Positions 39,522 through 50,708 of a stretch of DNA of 64,000 bases are shown here, in pieces. The notes beneath the pieces are model-generated. The model did not search any database. It had not been told where the DNA came from and saw nothing but the letters and a program-made list of their open reading frames with translations. Each line of letters starts with the position of its first letter. The stretch's first letter is position 1. A program made the translations under genes and the position numbers. Source of the stretch: Propionivibrio limicola (lineage in GTDB: Bacteria; Pseudomonadota; Gammaproteobacteria; Burkholderiales; Rhodocyclaceae); contig NZ_SSSR01000001.1 of the NCBI RefSeq assembly GCF_009469695.1, positions 1-64,000 of the forward strand, read 5' to 3'.

Positions 39522-40418
39522 TTACTTTTGAGCGGCAGCAGCAGCCTGGGCAGCAACTTCAGCGGCGAAATCGGTTACTTTCTTTTCCAGACCTTCACCA
39601 ACCAAATACAACGTAAAGCCGGCGACGGAGGCCCCCTTGGCCTTAAGCAACTGCTCGATGGTCTGCTTACCATCTTCGGCCTTGACGAACACTTGCGCCA
39701 GCAGCGTCACTTCCTTCAGATATTTCTGAACAGTGCCTTCGGCGATCTTCTCAAGCATGGCTTCCGGCTTGTTGTCAGCACGCGCCTTCTCGATAGCGAT
39801 CCGACGTTCGGTATCCAACAACTCCTGCGACACGCCGGCGGCATCCAGCGCTTTGGGCTTCGACGCAGCAATGTGCATAGCCAAGTCTTTGCCGAGTTGT
39901 TCGTCACCACCGACGATATCCAGCAGAACGCCGATCTTGGCGCCACCGTGGATATAGGAAACCAGCTTGCCCTTGGCTTCAACGCGGACGAAACGACGGA
40001 TCGTCATGTTTTCGCCGATCTTGCCAACAAGCGCCGCACGGGTCGATTCAACAGAACCCTCACCCATCGGCAGTGCCGAGAGGGCTTCAACACTTTCCGG
40101 ATTCTTCGAAGCGACGAGTTCGGCACAGCCATTGACGAGCGCCAGAAAATCGTCGTTCTTCGCCACGAAGTCGGTTTCGCAGTTAACTTCAATGATCGAA
40201 CCAAGCTTGCCGTCAGCGGAAATGCTCACACCGACAATACCCTCAGCAGCAACACGAGACGCAGCCTTGGTCGCCTTATTACCCAGCTTCACACGCAGAA
40301 TCTCTTCAGCCTTGGCAAGATCGCCATCAGCTTCGGTCAGCGCCTTCTTGCATTCCATCATCGGTGCATCAGTCTTAGCACGCAGCTCAGCCACCATGCT
40401 CGCGGTAATTGCAGCCAT
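39522..40418 (-). CDS. tsf: Elongation factor Ts
   Basis: Nucleotide exchange factor for EF-Tu. 298 aa. The N-terminal UBA-like module ([20 protein letters not shown]) and the [10 protein letters not shown] core motif are diagnostic, and the C-terminal coiled-coil module is complete. A GGAGAGA ribosome-binding site lies just before the ATG. It is co-transcribed with rpsB, with a GC-rich hairpin in the spacer. Confidence 0.97.
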   Translation of the reverse strand: MAAITASMVAELRAKTDAPMMECKKALTEADGDLAKAEEILRVKLGNKATKAASRVAAEGIVGVSISADGKLGSIIEVNCETDFVAKNDDFLALVNGCAELVASKNPESVEALSALPMGEGSVESTRAALVGKIGENMTIRRFVRVEAKGKLVSYIHGGAKIGVLLDIVGGDEQLGKDLAMHIAASKPKALDAAGVSQELLDTERRIAIEKARADNKPEAMLEKIAEGTVQKYLKEVTLLAQVFVKAEDGKQTIEQLLKAKGASVAGFTLYLVGEGLEKKVTDFAAEVAAQAAAAAQK

Positions 40419-40438
40419 TTTTTCTCTCCACTTAAGGT

Positions 40439-40460
40439 TGCGGCCGGGAATCCGGCCGCA
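40439..40460 (-). promoter_or_regulatory. GC-rich hairpin in the rpsB-tsf spacer
   Basis: TGCGGCCGG (40439-40447) and CCGGCCGCA (40452-40460) form a perfect 9-bp stem with a GAAT loop, about 20 nt before the tsf start. No uridine tail follows. The E. coli rpsB-tsf spacer also holds an attenuating hairpin, so it may set the S2/EF-Ts ratio or mark an mRNA processing site. Confidence 0.5.
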
Positions 40461-40548
40461 CTTATTACTTACTCTCTACAAACATCAGCCGCCAGAGAGC
40501 TACAGCCCTCTGCAACGACCAATGACGGGCAAAAGGCCCGCTACGTAA

Positions 40549-41289
40549 TTATTCTTCGCCTTCTTCTACGAATTCGTCGCCAGACGTCGCCGCAACAATT
40601 TCCTCGACGAACTGGCTGCGACCTTCGAGAACCGAGTCGGCCACGCCACGAGCGTAGAGACGAATCGCGCTGGACGAGTCATCGTTACCCGGAATGACGT
40701 AATCAACACCTTCAGGCGAGTGGTTGGTATCGACAACGGCAATAACCGGAATACCCAGCTTGTTAGCCTCGGTAATGGCAATTTTATGGTAGCCAACATC
40801 GATAACAAACAGCGCATCAGGCAGAGTGTTCATTTCCTTGATACCGCCGATCGACTTCTGCAGCTTGACGAGTTCACGCTGAGCCATCAGCGCTTCTTTC
40901 TTGCCGAGCTTCTCAAGCGAGCCTTCCTCGACCATGACTTCCATATCCTTCAGGCGCTTGATCGACTGCTTGACGGTCTTGAAGTTGGTCAACATACCGC
41001 CGAGCCAACGCTGATCGACGTAGGGTGAATTTGCACGCGCAGCTTCCTCGGCGATGATCTCGCGCGACTGGCGCTTGGTTCCGACAAAGAGAATATTTCC
41101 CTTGTTGGCGGACAGCTTGCGAACAAAAGCCATCGCTTCATTGTACTTCGCGAGCGTTTTTTCCAGATTGACAATATGAATCTTGCTGCGGGCACCGAAA
41201 ATATACGGTGCCATCTTGGGATTCCAGAAACGGGTCTGGTGGCCAAAATGGACACCGGCCTCAAGCATCTGACGCATAGTTGTAGACAT
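40549..41289 (-). CDS. rpsB: 30S ribosomal protein S2
   Basis: 246 aa from ATG 41289 ([20 protein letters not shown]), the canonical S2 N-terminus; the longer frame has no family support. [19 protein letters not shown] and [16 protein letters not shown] are S2 signatures, and the acidic C-terminus (EFVEEGEE) is typical. Expression is usually autoregulated by S2 through its leader. Confidence 0.98.
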   Translation of the reverse strand: MSTTMRQMLEAGVHFGHQTRFWNPKMAPYIFGARSKIHIVNLEKTLAKYNEAMAFVRKLSANKGNILFVGTKRQSREIIAEEAARANSPYVDQRWLGGMLTNFKTVKQSIKRLKDMEVMVEEGSLEKLGKKEALMAQRELVKLQKSIGGIKEMNTLPDALFVIDVGYHKIAITEANKLGIPVIAVVDTNHSPEGVDYVIPGNDDSSSAIRLYARGVADSVLEGRSQFVEEIVAATSGDEFVEEGEE

Positions 41290-41489
41290 ACTTATCTCTT
41301 TCTCAATATCAGGGTTAAGCCACCATTCACCCACCTACGCCTGTCACACTTACCGTGACAGACACCCTTGAACGGGCGAATGTGCGTATTAAGCAACCAA
41401 AAACATTACTTCGATTTGGTCAACATCGCGCCCACATCGGACGCCTTGTTACCCTGCCGGTCACCCAGCAAAGCCGAAAAATTCTATCA
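41290..41489 (-). promoter_or_regulatory. rpsB promoter and ~185-nt leader (candidate S2 autoregulatory RNA)
   Basis: An extended -10 element, TGA-TAGAAT, lies at 41489-41481 on the minus strand. The predicted leader runs from about 41474 to the rpsB ATG. It contains CTGTCAC/GTGACAG (41341-41347 with 41355-41361), a perfect 7-bp stem with a 7-nt loop about 50 nt before the start. S2 mRNA leaders are known autoregulatory targets in proteobacteria; identity with that motif is inferred from position only. Confidence 0.45.
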
Positions 41490-41602
41490 CCCTGCCGACA
41501 AAAACTCCAGATTGAAGTATCTGCGTCGATCTGACTTCAACAACGCCTTGACATCCCCAACTGGCACATGACGTGACGAAGACCCTCTTGCAAGGGGCGA
41601 AA

Positions 41603-41631
41603 TTGCCTCACGCACGCTCTTAATTTATCCT
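41603..41631 (+). promoter_or_regulatory. map-glnD promoter
   Basis: TTGCCT (41603-41608), a 17-bp spacer and TATCCT (41626-41631). Transcription would begin near 41638, about 30 nt before the map ATG, which also argues against the upstream TTG at 41639 as a translation start. Confidence 0.5.
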
Positions 41632-41668
41632 TCGACTCTTGAATATCTACCCGAGACCATCGAAAAAC

Positions 41669-42481
41669 ATGAGCCGCATTACTCTCAAAACTCCAGAAGA
41701 AATCGAAAAAATGCGGATTGCGGGACGTCTCGCTGCCGAGGTTCTCGATTACATAACACCGTTCGTCAAGCCTGGCGTCACGACCGGTGAACTGGACCGT
41801 CTTTGCCATGATTACATGGTCAAGGAACAGGACAGCATTCCCGCCCCCCTGAACTACGCGCCGTCGGGCTACAACCCCTATCCGAAAGCAACCTGCATCT
41901 CGGTCAACCACCAGATCTGCCACGGCATACCGGGTGACAAGCAACTCAAGAACGGGGACATCGCCAACATCGACATCACGATCATCAAGGATGGTTATCA
42001 CGGCGACACCAGCCGCATGTTCCAGGTAGGCGAGGTGTCTATCCAGGCCAAGCGTTTGTGCGAAATCACTTTTGAGTGCATGTGGCTCGGCATCGCCCAG
42101 GTCAGACCCGGCGCCCGCCTTGGCGATATTGGGCACGCCATCCAGCTATATGCCGAAAAAGCCGGTTACTCGGTCGTACGCGAGTTTTGCGGACACGGAA
42201 TCGGCGCTCGCTTTCACGAAGACCCGCAGGTGGTGCATTTCGGCAAACCCGGGACCGGCGTCGAACTCAAAACGAATATGATTTTCACGATTGAGCCAAT
42301 GATCAATGCCGGCAAGGCGGCGATCCGCCAACTCGCCGACGGCTGGACAGTCGTCACAAAGGATCACAGCCTGTCAGCCCAGTGGGAGCATACTGTGCTT
42401 GTCACCGAAACCGGGTTCGAAATTCTCACCCTGTCCGCTGGCACACGCCCCGCCCCTGATTGGATCAAAACGCCCGCATGA
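41669..42481 (+). CDS. map: Methionine aminopeptidase, type I
   Basis: Removes N-terminal Met from nascent proteins. 270 aa from ATG 41669. The metal ligands appear as Asp in [15 protein letters not shown] (two Asp), His in [14 protein letters not shown], Glu in FTIEPMI and Glu in QWEHTVLV: the full M24A set. [13 protein letters not shown] holds the substrate-pocket His. The stop overlaps the glnD ATG (ATGA). Divergent from rpsB, as in E. coli. Confidence 0.96.
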   Translation: MSRITLKTPEEIEKMRIAGRLAAEVLDYITPFVKPGVTTGELDRLCHDYMVKEQDSIPAPLNYAPSGYNPYPKATCISVNHQICHGIPGDKQLKNGDIANIDITIIKDGYHGDTSRMFQVGEVSIQAKRLCEITFECMWLGIAQVRPGARLGDIGHAIQLYAEKAGYSVVREFCGHGIGARFHEDPQVVHFGKPGTGVELKTNMIFTIEPMINAGKAAIRQLADGWTVVTKDHSLSAQWEHTVLVTETGFEILTLSAGTRPAPDWIKTPA

Positions 42482-45060
42482 TACTCGACACCGCCGAACG
42501 CATCGATCTTCTTTCCCGTTACCGCTCACGACTGCAGACCGGCCAGACAGCGCTTCGCGAACGCTACCTGGCCGAACCGGACGCATCGCGTCTCCTCTAC
42601 GAGCGTAGCCATCTGATCGACGGCGTCCTGCGGGATTTATGGAAAGAGCTCAAATTCCCCGAGGACTTGGCCTTGGTGGCTGTCGGGGGCTACGGGCGGG
42701 GCGAATTATGGCCGGCCTCGGACATCGACCTCTTGATCCTGCTACCCGAAACGCCGGACGCAACCCTCGCCACCCAACTTGAGCAACTGGTCGGACTGTT
42801 CTGGGATATCGGCCTCGACATCGGCCATAGTGTCCGCACACTGGACGAATGCTTGGCCGAAGCCGCGGCCGACCTCACCGTCCAGACGGCGCTCGTCGAA
42901 GCGCGGCTTCTCGTCGGCGACTATGGGCTTTTTACCCGTTTCTACTCCGAATTCAGGCTTCGCCTCGATCCGCAAACCTTTTATCGCACGAAGCGGAGCG
43001 AGCAAGACGAGCGCTATCTGAAGTATCAGGAGTCTCCCTACAGCCTGGAACCCAACTGCAAGGAAAGCCCGGGCGGATTGCGCGACCTGCAAACGATTCT
43101 GTGGATCGCTCAAGTCGCCGGCTATGGAAACAGCTGGCGCGATCTCAAACGGCACGGTTTCATCACGCATCAGGAAGAACAAGGACTGGAGCGACGCGAG
43201 AAATTCCTGCAACGCCTTCGCATCCAGCTGCACTTGCTGGCGGGACGGCACGAAGACCGCTTGCTCTTCGACTTCCAGACCGCCCTCGCCGAGCAAATGG
43301 GATTCAAGGCCACTCCGACCCGGCGCGCCAGCGAGCAGTTGATGCAAGAGTATTACCGGAACGCCAAGACGATCATGCAGCTCAACACGATTTTGCTGCA
43401 GAACATGGGCGCGGCCATTTTCCCCTCGAACAAGCAGCCGCCGATCCCGATCAACGAGCGCTTCCAGAATGCGCACCAGCTCCTCGACGTCACACACGAA
43501 AATGTGTTCCACGAAACGCCGGGCGCCATGCTTGAAGCGTTCCTCGTCATGCAGCAGCACCCAGAGCTGAAAGGCCTCACAGCCCGCACGATCCGGACGC
43601 TCTGGCGCGCCAGAACGGCGATCGACGACGACTTTCGCAACGACCCGGTCAACAAGGCGCGCTTCATTGAACTTTTCAAACAGCCGCGCGGCGTGTTGCA
43701 CGAACTCCGGCGCATGAACCAGTTCGACATTCTGGGACGCTACCTGCCGAATTTCGGTGAAATCGTCGGCCAGATGCAGCATGACCTGTTCCACGTTTAC
43801 ACAGTGGACCAGCACTCGATGCAGGTACTGCGCAACCTGCGCCGCTTTTCTGAAACCGAGTTTGCCCACGAATATCCGTTCTGCAGCCAGCTGATCAGCG
43901 AATTCGAGCGGCCGTGGGTGCTCTACATCGCCGCACTTTTCCACGATATCGCCAAGGGCCGCGGTGGGAGCCACTCGGAACTTGGCGCGGTCGACGCCAA
44001 GGAATTTTGCGACAGCCACGGTCTGGCCGAAGAAGACAGCGAACTCATCGTCTGGCTGGTTCGCCAGCACCTTGTCATGTCGGCCGTCGCCCAGAAGCAG
44101 GACACGTCAGATCCGGACGTCGTCGCCGCCTTTGCCGCCATCGTCGGCGACGAACGCCATCTGACCGCGCTTTACCTCCTGACCGTGGCCGACATTCGCG
44201 GCACCAGCCCGAAAGTCTGGAATTCCTGGAAAGGGCAGTTGCTTGAAGACCTGTTCCGACAGACCCGGCGCCTGCTCCAATCCGGCGGCAAAGCGCCGGT
44301 ACGGCACGGCATCATCCAGGAACGCCAGGAAGAAGCGCTGCGCCTCATCCGCTACTACGGCATTCACGAATCCGGACACGAAAACCTCTGGCGCCAGCTC
44401 GACACCGTGTATTTCCTGCGCCACTCGCCCGAGGATATCGCTTGGCATGCGCGGGCGCTGCACTACCGCGTCGACGCCGAACAACCCGTCGTCAAGGCCC
44501 GTCTGAATCCGCACGGCGACGGCATCGAGGTCATGGTTTACACCCGGGATCAAAGCTACCTGTTTGCCCGTCTGGTCGGATTCTTCAGCCGCGCGGGCTA
44601 CAACATCATGGATGCGAAGATCCACACCACGCGCCACGGCTACGCGCTCGACAGCTTCATGCTGCTCGACGTCAGCGGGCGCGACAGCGACCGGAGCATG
44701 ATCAGCTATATCGAGCATGAACTGGAAGACCGGCTCACCAAGCAAGCCGCGCCGGAAGCTCCATCGAACGGACGCATCTCGCGCCAGGTCAAACACTTCC
44801 CGATCCAGCCGCAGGTCAACATCCAGCCCGACGACAAAGGCACGTATTACATTCTTTCGGTCAGCGCGGCTGATCGCCCCGGCTTGCTTTATACCGTCGC
44901 CATGGCACTCGCCGACTACGGCGCCGACCTGCATACCGCAAAGATCGCCACGCTCGGCGAACGGGTCGAGGACACCTTCCTGATTACAGGAAACAATCTC
45001 GAAGAGAGCGCCGCCCGGGTCAAGCTTGAAACCCACTTGCTGAACCAGCTTGAGCATTGA
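42478..45060 (+). CDS. glnD: Bifunctional uridylyltransferase/uridylyl-removing enzyme GlnD
   Basis: Nitrogen sensor that uridylylates and deuridylylates PII proteins in response to glutamine. 860 aa. The nucleotidyltransferase motif [17 protein letters not shown] is at 70-86. The HD domain has [18 protein letters not shown] near 490, and two C-terminal ACT domains start around 695 and 800 ([18 protein letters not shown] in the second). ATG 42478 overlaps the map stop; the upstream TTG at 42460 is less likely. PII (glnB/glnK) is not in the window. Confidence 0.97.
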   Translation: MILDTAERIDLLSRYRSRLQTGQTALRERYLAEPDASRLLYERSHLIDGVLRDLWKELKFPEDLALVAVGGYGRGELWPASDIDLLILLPETPDATLATQLEQLVGLFWDIGLDIGHSVRTLDECLAEAAADLTVQTALVEARLLVGDYGLFTRFYSEFRLRLDPQTFYRTKRSEQDERYLKYQESPYSLEPNCKESPGGLRDLQTILWIAQVAGYGNSWRDLKRHGFITHQEEQGLERREKFLQRLRIQLHLLAGRHEDRLLFDFQTALAEQMGFKATPTRRASEQLMQEYYRNAKTIMQLNTILLQNMGAAIFPSNKQPPIPINERFQNAHQLLDVTHENVFHETPGAMLEAFLVMQQHPELKGLTARTIRTLWRARTAIDDDFRNDPVNKARFIELFKQPRGVLHELRRMNQFDILGRYLPNFGEIVGQMQHDLFHVYTVDQHSMQVLRNLRRFSETEFAHEYPFCSQLISEFERPWVLYIAALFHDIAKGRGGSHSELGAVDAKEFCDSHGLAEEDSELIVWLVRQHLVMSAVAQKQDTSDPDVVAAFAAIVGDERHLTALYLLTVADIRGTSPKVWNSWKGQLLEDLFRQTRRLLQSGGKAPVRHGIIQERQEEALRLIRYYGIHESGHENLWRQLDTVYFLRHSPEDIAWHARALHYRVDAEQPVVKARLNPHGDGIEVMVYTRDQSYLFARLVGFFSRAGYNIMDAKIHTTRHGYALDSFMLLDVSGRDSDRSMISYIEHELEDRLTKQAAPEAPSNGRISRQVKHFPIQPQVNIQPDDKGTYYILSVSAADRPGLLYTVAMALADYGADLHTAKIATLGERVEDTFLITGNNLEESAARVKLETHLLNQLEH

Positions 45061-45065
45061 GGAAA

Positions 45066-45092
45066 AGAGCCCTGGCAAAAGACTGGGGCTCT
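45066..45092 (+). terminator. Probable glnD terminator
   Basis: AGAGCCC (45066-45072) pairs with GGGCTCT (45086-45092) 6 bp after the glnD stop, followed by a pyrimidine-rich CTCCTCCTCGGTCTTCTT. The uridine tract is interrupted, so efficiency is uncertain. Confidence 0.45.
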
Positions 45093-45168
45093 CTCCTCCT
45101 CGGTCTTCTTCGGCCTGCGTCAGATCAGGCAACAAGTCCCGAAAACCGAAGAGGCGGAATTGCCACCG

Positions 45169-45918
45169 CTATTCGCCGCTCACCATCGCGTCAATGATCG
45201 TCCGCACTTGGCCCATCGATTCCTGCAAGACGTCCTGAATCGCATCAAAATGGATGCCGTAGCGGCTGTCGGAGCGACCGGCCGCGTAATTGGCCACAAC
45301 GCTGATTGCTGCATACGGAACATCAAGTTCGCGGGCAAGCGCCGCCTCCGGCATGCCGGTCATACCGACAATATCGGCGCCATCACGCTCCAGGCGGTTG
45401 ATTTCGGCAGCGGTTTCGAGCCGAGGTCCTTGCGTCGCCGCATACACGGCCGAGTCGCTGACCGGGATGCCGACGCGTACTGCCGCCGCAATCAATTGCT
45501 GTCGCAGAAGCCCATCGTACGGCTCGGTAAAGTCGACATGTGTCACCGCGCAATCCCGTCCCTCGTGGAATGTCGATTTCCGCCCCCATGTGTAATCGAT
45601 GATCTGGTGCGGGATGATCACGTCGCCGGGCTTCAGGTCGGCACGGATGCTCCCGACCGAAGCCACTGAGACAATCGCCCGCGCACCACTGCGCGAAAGC
45701 GCCCAGATGTTCGCCCGGTAGTTCACTTCGTGCGGCGGGATCGTGTGGCCGTAGCCGTGGCGGGCGAGAAAGACAACGGGCTTACCACCGATCTGCCCGA
45801 ACGTCACCGCACCGGACGGATCGCCGTACGGGGTACGCAATACTTCGCGATGCGATACATCGAGGTTGGCCAGTTGGGTCAGGCCGGTTCCACCAATAAC
45901 TGCCAGCATGTCAATCAT
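45169..45918 (-). CDS. mtnP: S-methyl-5'-thioinosine/thioadenosine phosphorylase
   Basis: PNP/MTAP family nucleoside phosphorylase, 249 aa. AVIGGTGL is the phosphate loop, RHGYGHTIPPHEVNYRAN is the family signature, and GMTGMPEAALARE and VVANYAAG are substrate-side blocks. Pseudomonas-type enzymes with NxAAG prefer methylthioinosine over methylthioadenosine. The downstream-coupled hpt gene, which uses hypoxanthine, supports the thioinosine reading (inference). An alternative ATG at 45909 has a better-spaced ribosome-binding site. It overlaps hpt by 8 bp. Confidence 0.88.
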   Translation of the reverse strand: MIDMLAVIGGTGLTQLANLDVSHREVLRTPYGDPSGAVTFGQIGGKPVVFLARHGYGHTIPPHEVNYRANIWALSRSGARAIVSVASVGSIRADLKPGDVIIPHQIIDYTWGRKSTFHEGRDCAVTHVDFTEPYDGLLRQQLIAAAVRVGIPVSDSAVYAATQGPRLETAAEINRLERDGADIVGMTGMPEAALARELDVPYAAISVVANYAAGRSDSRYGIHFDAIQDVLQESMGQVRTIIDAMVSGE

Positions 45919-46459
45919 CCTTCATTGCATAAATGGCCGGCAGATTGCGCCAGGCGCCGCGCACATCCATCCCATAGCCAAAGACGAAGCGATCCGGAAC
46001 GGTCAGCGCCACAAAATCGGCCTTGATCGGCTTGTTTTTACCGTTGAGCTTATCCGTCGCCACAGCGGTATAGCAGGCCTTGGCGCCCAGATGCTTCAGG
46101 CGATCCACAACAGCGGCCAAGGTGACGCCTTCATCAAGAATATCGTCGATGACGATCACCGTGCGCCCCTTGATCGGTGTCCACGGGGCGGCCCGCCACG
46201 AGAGTGCGCCGCCCGACGTATCCTGGCCGTAGCGCGTCACGTGCAGGTAGTCGAAATCGAGCGGGAAGTTCAGTTGCGTCATCAGCTGGCCGGCGAAAGG
46301 CACGCCGCCGCTCATCACGCACAGCAGTAGTGGAAAGGTTTCTCCGAGTTTCTGCGTAATCTCGCCCGCCACACGGCTGACCGCCACGGCCACTTCCTCG
46401 GCGGAGTAAATGAGATCGGCGTTGGCGAGAAGGTCTTTCGCCTCTTGTGAATCCGTCAT
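45911..46459 (-). CDS. hpt: Hypoxanthine-guanine phosphoribosyltransferase
   Basis: Purine salvage enzyme converting hypoxanthine or guanine plus PRPP to IMP or GMP. 182 aa. The PRPP-binding motif VIVIDDILDEGVTL is at about 101-114, and the flexible-loop DYLHVTRYGQDTSGG lies before it. Its 3' end overlaps mtnP, so products of the two enzymes are probably linked: phosphorylase-released hypoxanthine would be recycled here. Confidence 0.93.
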   Translation of the reverse strand: MTDSQEAKDLLANADLIYSAEEVAVAVSRVAGEITQKLGETFPLLLCVMSGGVPFAGQLMTQLNFPLDFDYLHVTRYGQDTSGGALSWRAAPWTPIKGRTVIVIDDILDEGVTLAAVVDRLKHLGAKACYTAVATDKLNGKNKPIKADFVALTVPDRFVFGYGMDVRGAWRNLPAIYAMKDD

Positions 46460-46492
46460 ACGTTGGTTGCCTCTTGTTGATCCTTTTAACCC

Positions 46493-47371
46493 TTATTCCT
46501 TGTCCAGAATCAGGTTGTTCAAATAGTTCGAGAACGCCGCCCCCACTTCGGGATGACGACGACCGAATTCGATCGTTGCTTCGAGATAGCCGAGCTTCGA
46601 TCCGCAATCAAAACGCCGGCCATGATACCGGTAGGCGAGTACCTGCTCTTCGCGCAGCAGCGCCGCGATGCCATCGGTCAGCTGTATTTCGCCGCCGGTA
46701 CCGGGCGCCACCTGCTCCAGGTGATGGAAAATGCGTGGCGTCAGCACATAGCGCCCGACGACGGCCAGATTGGACGGCGCCTCTTCCGGCCTTGGTTTTT
46801 CGACGATGCTCTCGATGCGCTCGATCCGCTCGGCAAGGCCATTCGATTTGACGATGCCGTAGCTCTTCGTCTCGGCCGGAGGAACATCCATCACCCCGAT
46901 CACGGAACAGCGGTAATGGTTATACACATCGGTCATTTGTTTCATGACGGGCGGCTCGCCGTCGAGCAAATCGTCGGCCAGCAGCACGGCGAACGGTTCG
47001 TCGCCAACAACCGGCTTCGCGCAAAGCACGGCGTGCCCCAGGCCGAGCGCTTCCTGCTGCCGGATATAGATGCAATGAATGTTTTTCGGCAAGAGGTTAT
47101 GCACGAAATCAAGCATTTCCGTTTTCTGCCGCCGCGCCAGTTCACTTTCCAGTTCGTAGGCCTTGTCGAAATGATCCTCGATCGCCCGCTTCGTCCGGCC
47201 AGTCACAAAAATCATCTCGGTGATACCCGCCGCAACTGCTTCCTCGACCGCATACTGGATCAGCGGCTTATCGACGATCGGCATCATCTCCTTCGGATTC
47301 GCCTTCGTCGCCGGCAAAAAACGGGTACCAAGACCGGCCACCGGGAAAACGGCTTTTGTGACTTTTTTCAT
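46493..47371 (-). CDS. galU: UTP-glucose-1-phosphate uridylyltransferase
   Basis: Makes UDP-glucose for LPS, exopolysaccharide and trehalose pathways. 292 aa. [20 protein letters not shown] is the nucleotide-binding start, [15 protein letters not shown] follows, and LADDLLDG carries a metal-binding Asp. Length and motifs are normal. It starts 12 bp downstream of the ligA stop, an arrangement seen in other betaproteobacteria. Confidence 0.96.
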   Translation of the reverse strand: MKKVTKAVFPVAGLGTRFLPATKANPKEMMPIVDKPLIQYAVEEAVAAGITEMIFVTGRTKRAIEDHFDKAYELESELARRQKTEMLDFVHNLLPKNIHCIYIRQQEALGLGHAVLCAKPVVGDEPFAVLLADDLLDGEPPVMKQMTDVYNHYRCSVIGVMDVPPAETKSYGIVKSNGLAERIERIESIVEKPRPEEAPSNLAVVGRYVLTPRIFHHLEQVAPGTGGEIQLTDGIAALLREEQVLAYRYHGRRFDCGSKLGYLEATIEFGRRHPEVGAAFSNYLNNLILDKE

Positions 47372-47383
47372 GATTTCCCTCTT

Positions 47384-49408
<2,025 letters not shown>

Positions 49409-49431
49409 TCAATCGGCTTTCGGGAACCTGA

Positions 49432-50700
49432 TCAAGAAAACAGACGCAAGGCCACCGGACTGCCCGCCGGAAGATTTTGCGCGGCCATCAACGACTGATA
49501 CTGGGCAATCTGCCGACGGATCGGTTCAAGCGAACCTTCCGACAAGGGCCGACGGTTGTCATCGACCAGCGTCCCGCGCAACACTTCGGCGAAACGGCGA
49601 GCCTGCTCGACCATCTGGTTGAAAACGCGCTCGCCATGCGCGACACGCGGCACATCAAGCAGGAAGGTGACGGCTGGCGTCAGCAACAACCGTATCGTTT
49701 CCGGCTTGAAACCAGCTGGGTCCTGATTCATCAACACATAGAGCACGTTGCCTTCGTCATCGCAGCGAACGAACCGCCCCTGAGCGTCGATGACCATTCC
49801 CGCCGCCTCGGCCAGCGCGCGCAGTTTGGTTCCCGAGAACGGCTGGCCCTGGCTGATCACGTTGATGCCAATCTGGATATCGACGCCGGCGCAGAATTCG
49901 TCGAGCTTGGCCGCTGCCGCCTGAGCCGGCTGACGTGAAGGAAGATCGACCATCGCCATCAGACTGACGGCCAAATCCTGCATGGTGCTCTGGAACCGCG
50001 CCAGATCCGCCTCGCTTACCGCCCCCTGCCGATCAACCAACTGCAAGCCGGCGCGCAACTGCCGATAGGCGCCGGTGCCGCCGGCAACAACCGGCTCCCA
50101 CTCGGATGCTGCTTCGTTATAGCCGACCCAGTTCACCGGTTTGCTGACCCGGGCCCGCACCTGACGCTGGATTTCGAGAACCTGCGCGACCGGCACAGGA
50201 TCGGCCGCTTCAAGTGTTGCGATGTAATCGACCTGCTCGCACAGAAGCTGATCCGTCGTGCCCGTCACGTCAGGCAAACTGGCTGGCTGCCGTTCGGGCA
50301 AAATTTCTTCCGCTGACGAAACCGCCGGATTGACGACCGGTTCGGGCACCTGCGTCGCTACGGTCTCTTGCACAGGCTCGATCTGCAAAACGGGTTCGAT
50401 ACGCTCGCTTCCCACCGGTGCGTCAACGAAGGGTTCGATCCGGCTCTCCGGATAGCTCATTTCTGCGCCGGCTTGTTCCCCGCTGGCCGGGGCTTCCTGT
50501 GCCGGCTCGGCACAGTCGGCAACAGCGGGCTCCTTCGGTATCGCGCCGGCCTCGCCGTCGAACAGCACATCCGGATGCGACTTCCTGAGCACCTGCTCGA
50601 CAAGTTTGCGGTGACGGTATTCCTGCCATTTGTTGAAGGCGAACACGCCCACGACAACCACGCCCCCAAAACCAATCAACCCCATCTGCAATTCGGTCAT
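49432..50700 (-). CDS. zipA: Cell division protein ZipA homologue
   Basis: 422 aa from ATG 50700 (AGGA ribosome-binding site; the longer frame would overlap smc). One N-terminal transmembrane segment (about 6-22) is followed by a short basic stretch, a long Pro/Glu/Ala-rich linker (about 45-190) and a C-terminal FtsZ-binding domain (VDIQIGINVISQGQPFSGTK). Tethers FtsZ to the inner membrane. The C-terminal domain is diverged from E. coli ZipA, but smc-zipA-ligA synteny supports the call. Confidence 0.87.
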   Translation of the reverse strand: MTELQMGLIGFGGVVVVGVFAFNKWQEYRHRKLVEQVLRKSHPDVLFDGEAGAIPKEPAVADCAEPAQEAPASGEQAGAEMSYPESRIEPFVDAPVGSERIEPVLQIEPVQETVATQVPEPVVNPAVSSAEEILPERQPASLPDVTGTTDQLLCEQVDYIATLEAADPVPVAQVLEIQRQVRARVSKPVNWVGYNEAASEWEPVVAGGTGAYRQLRAGLQLVDRQGAVSEADLARFQSTMQDLAVSLMAMVDLPSRQPAQAAAAKLDEFCAGVDIQIGINVISQGQPFSGTKLRALAEAAGMVIDAQGRFVRCDDEGNVLYVLMNQDPAGFKPETIRLLLTPAVTFLLDVPRVAHGERVFNQMVEQARRFAEVLRGTLVDDNRRPLSEGSLEPIRRQIAQYQSLMAAQNLPAGSPVALRLFS

Positions 50701-50708
50701 AGTCGTTC

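Noticed and set aside
42742-44070. 442-codon minus-strand frame opposite glnD, and a similar one at 44107-45135
   Set aside because: Both are antisense to conserved GlnD domains and show no motif or ribosome-binding site.
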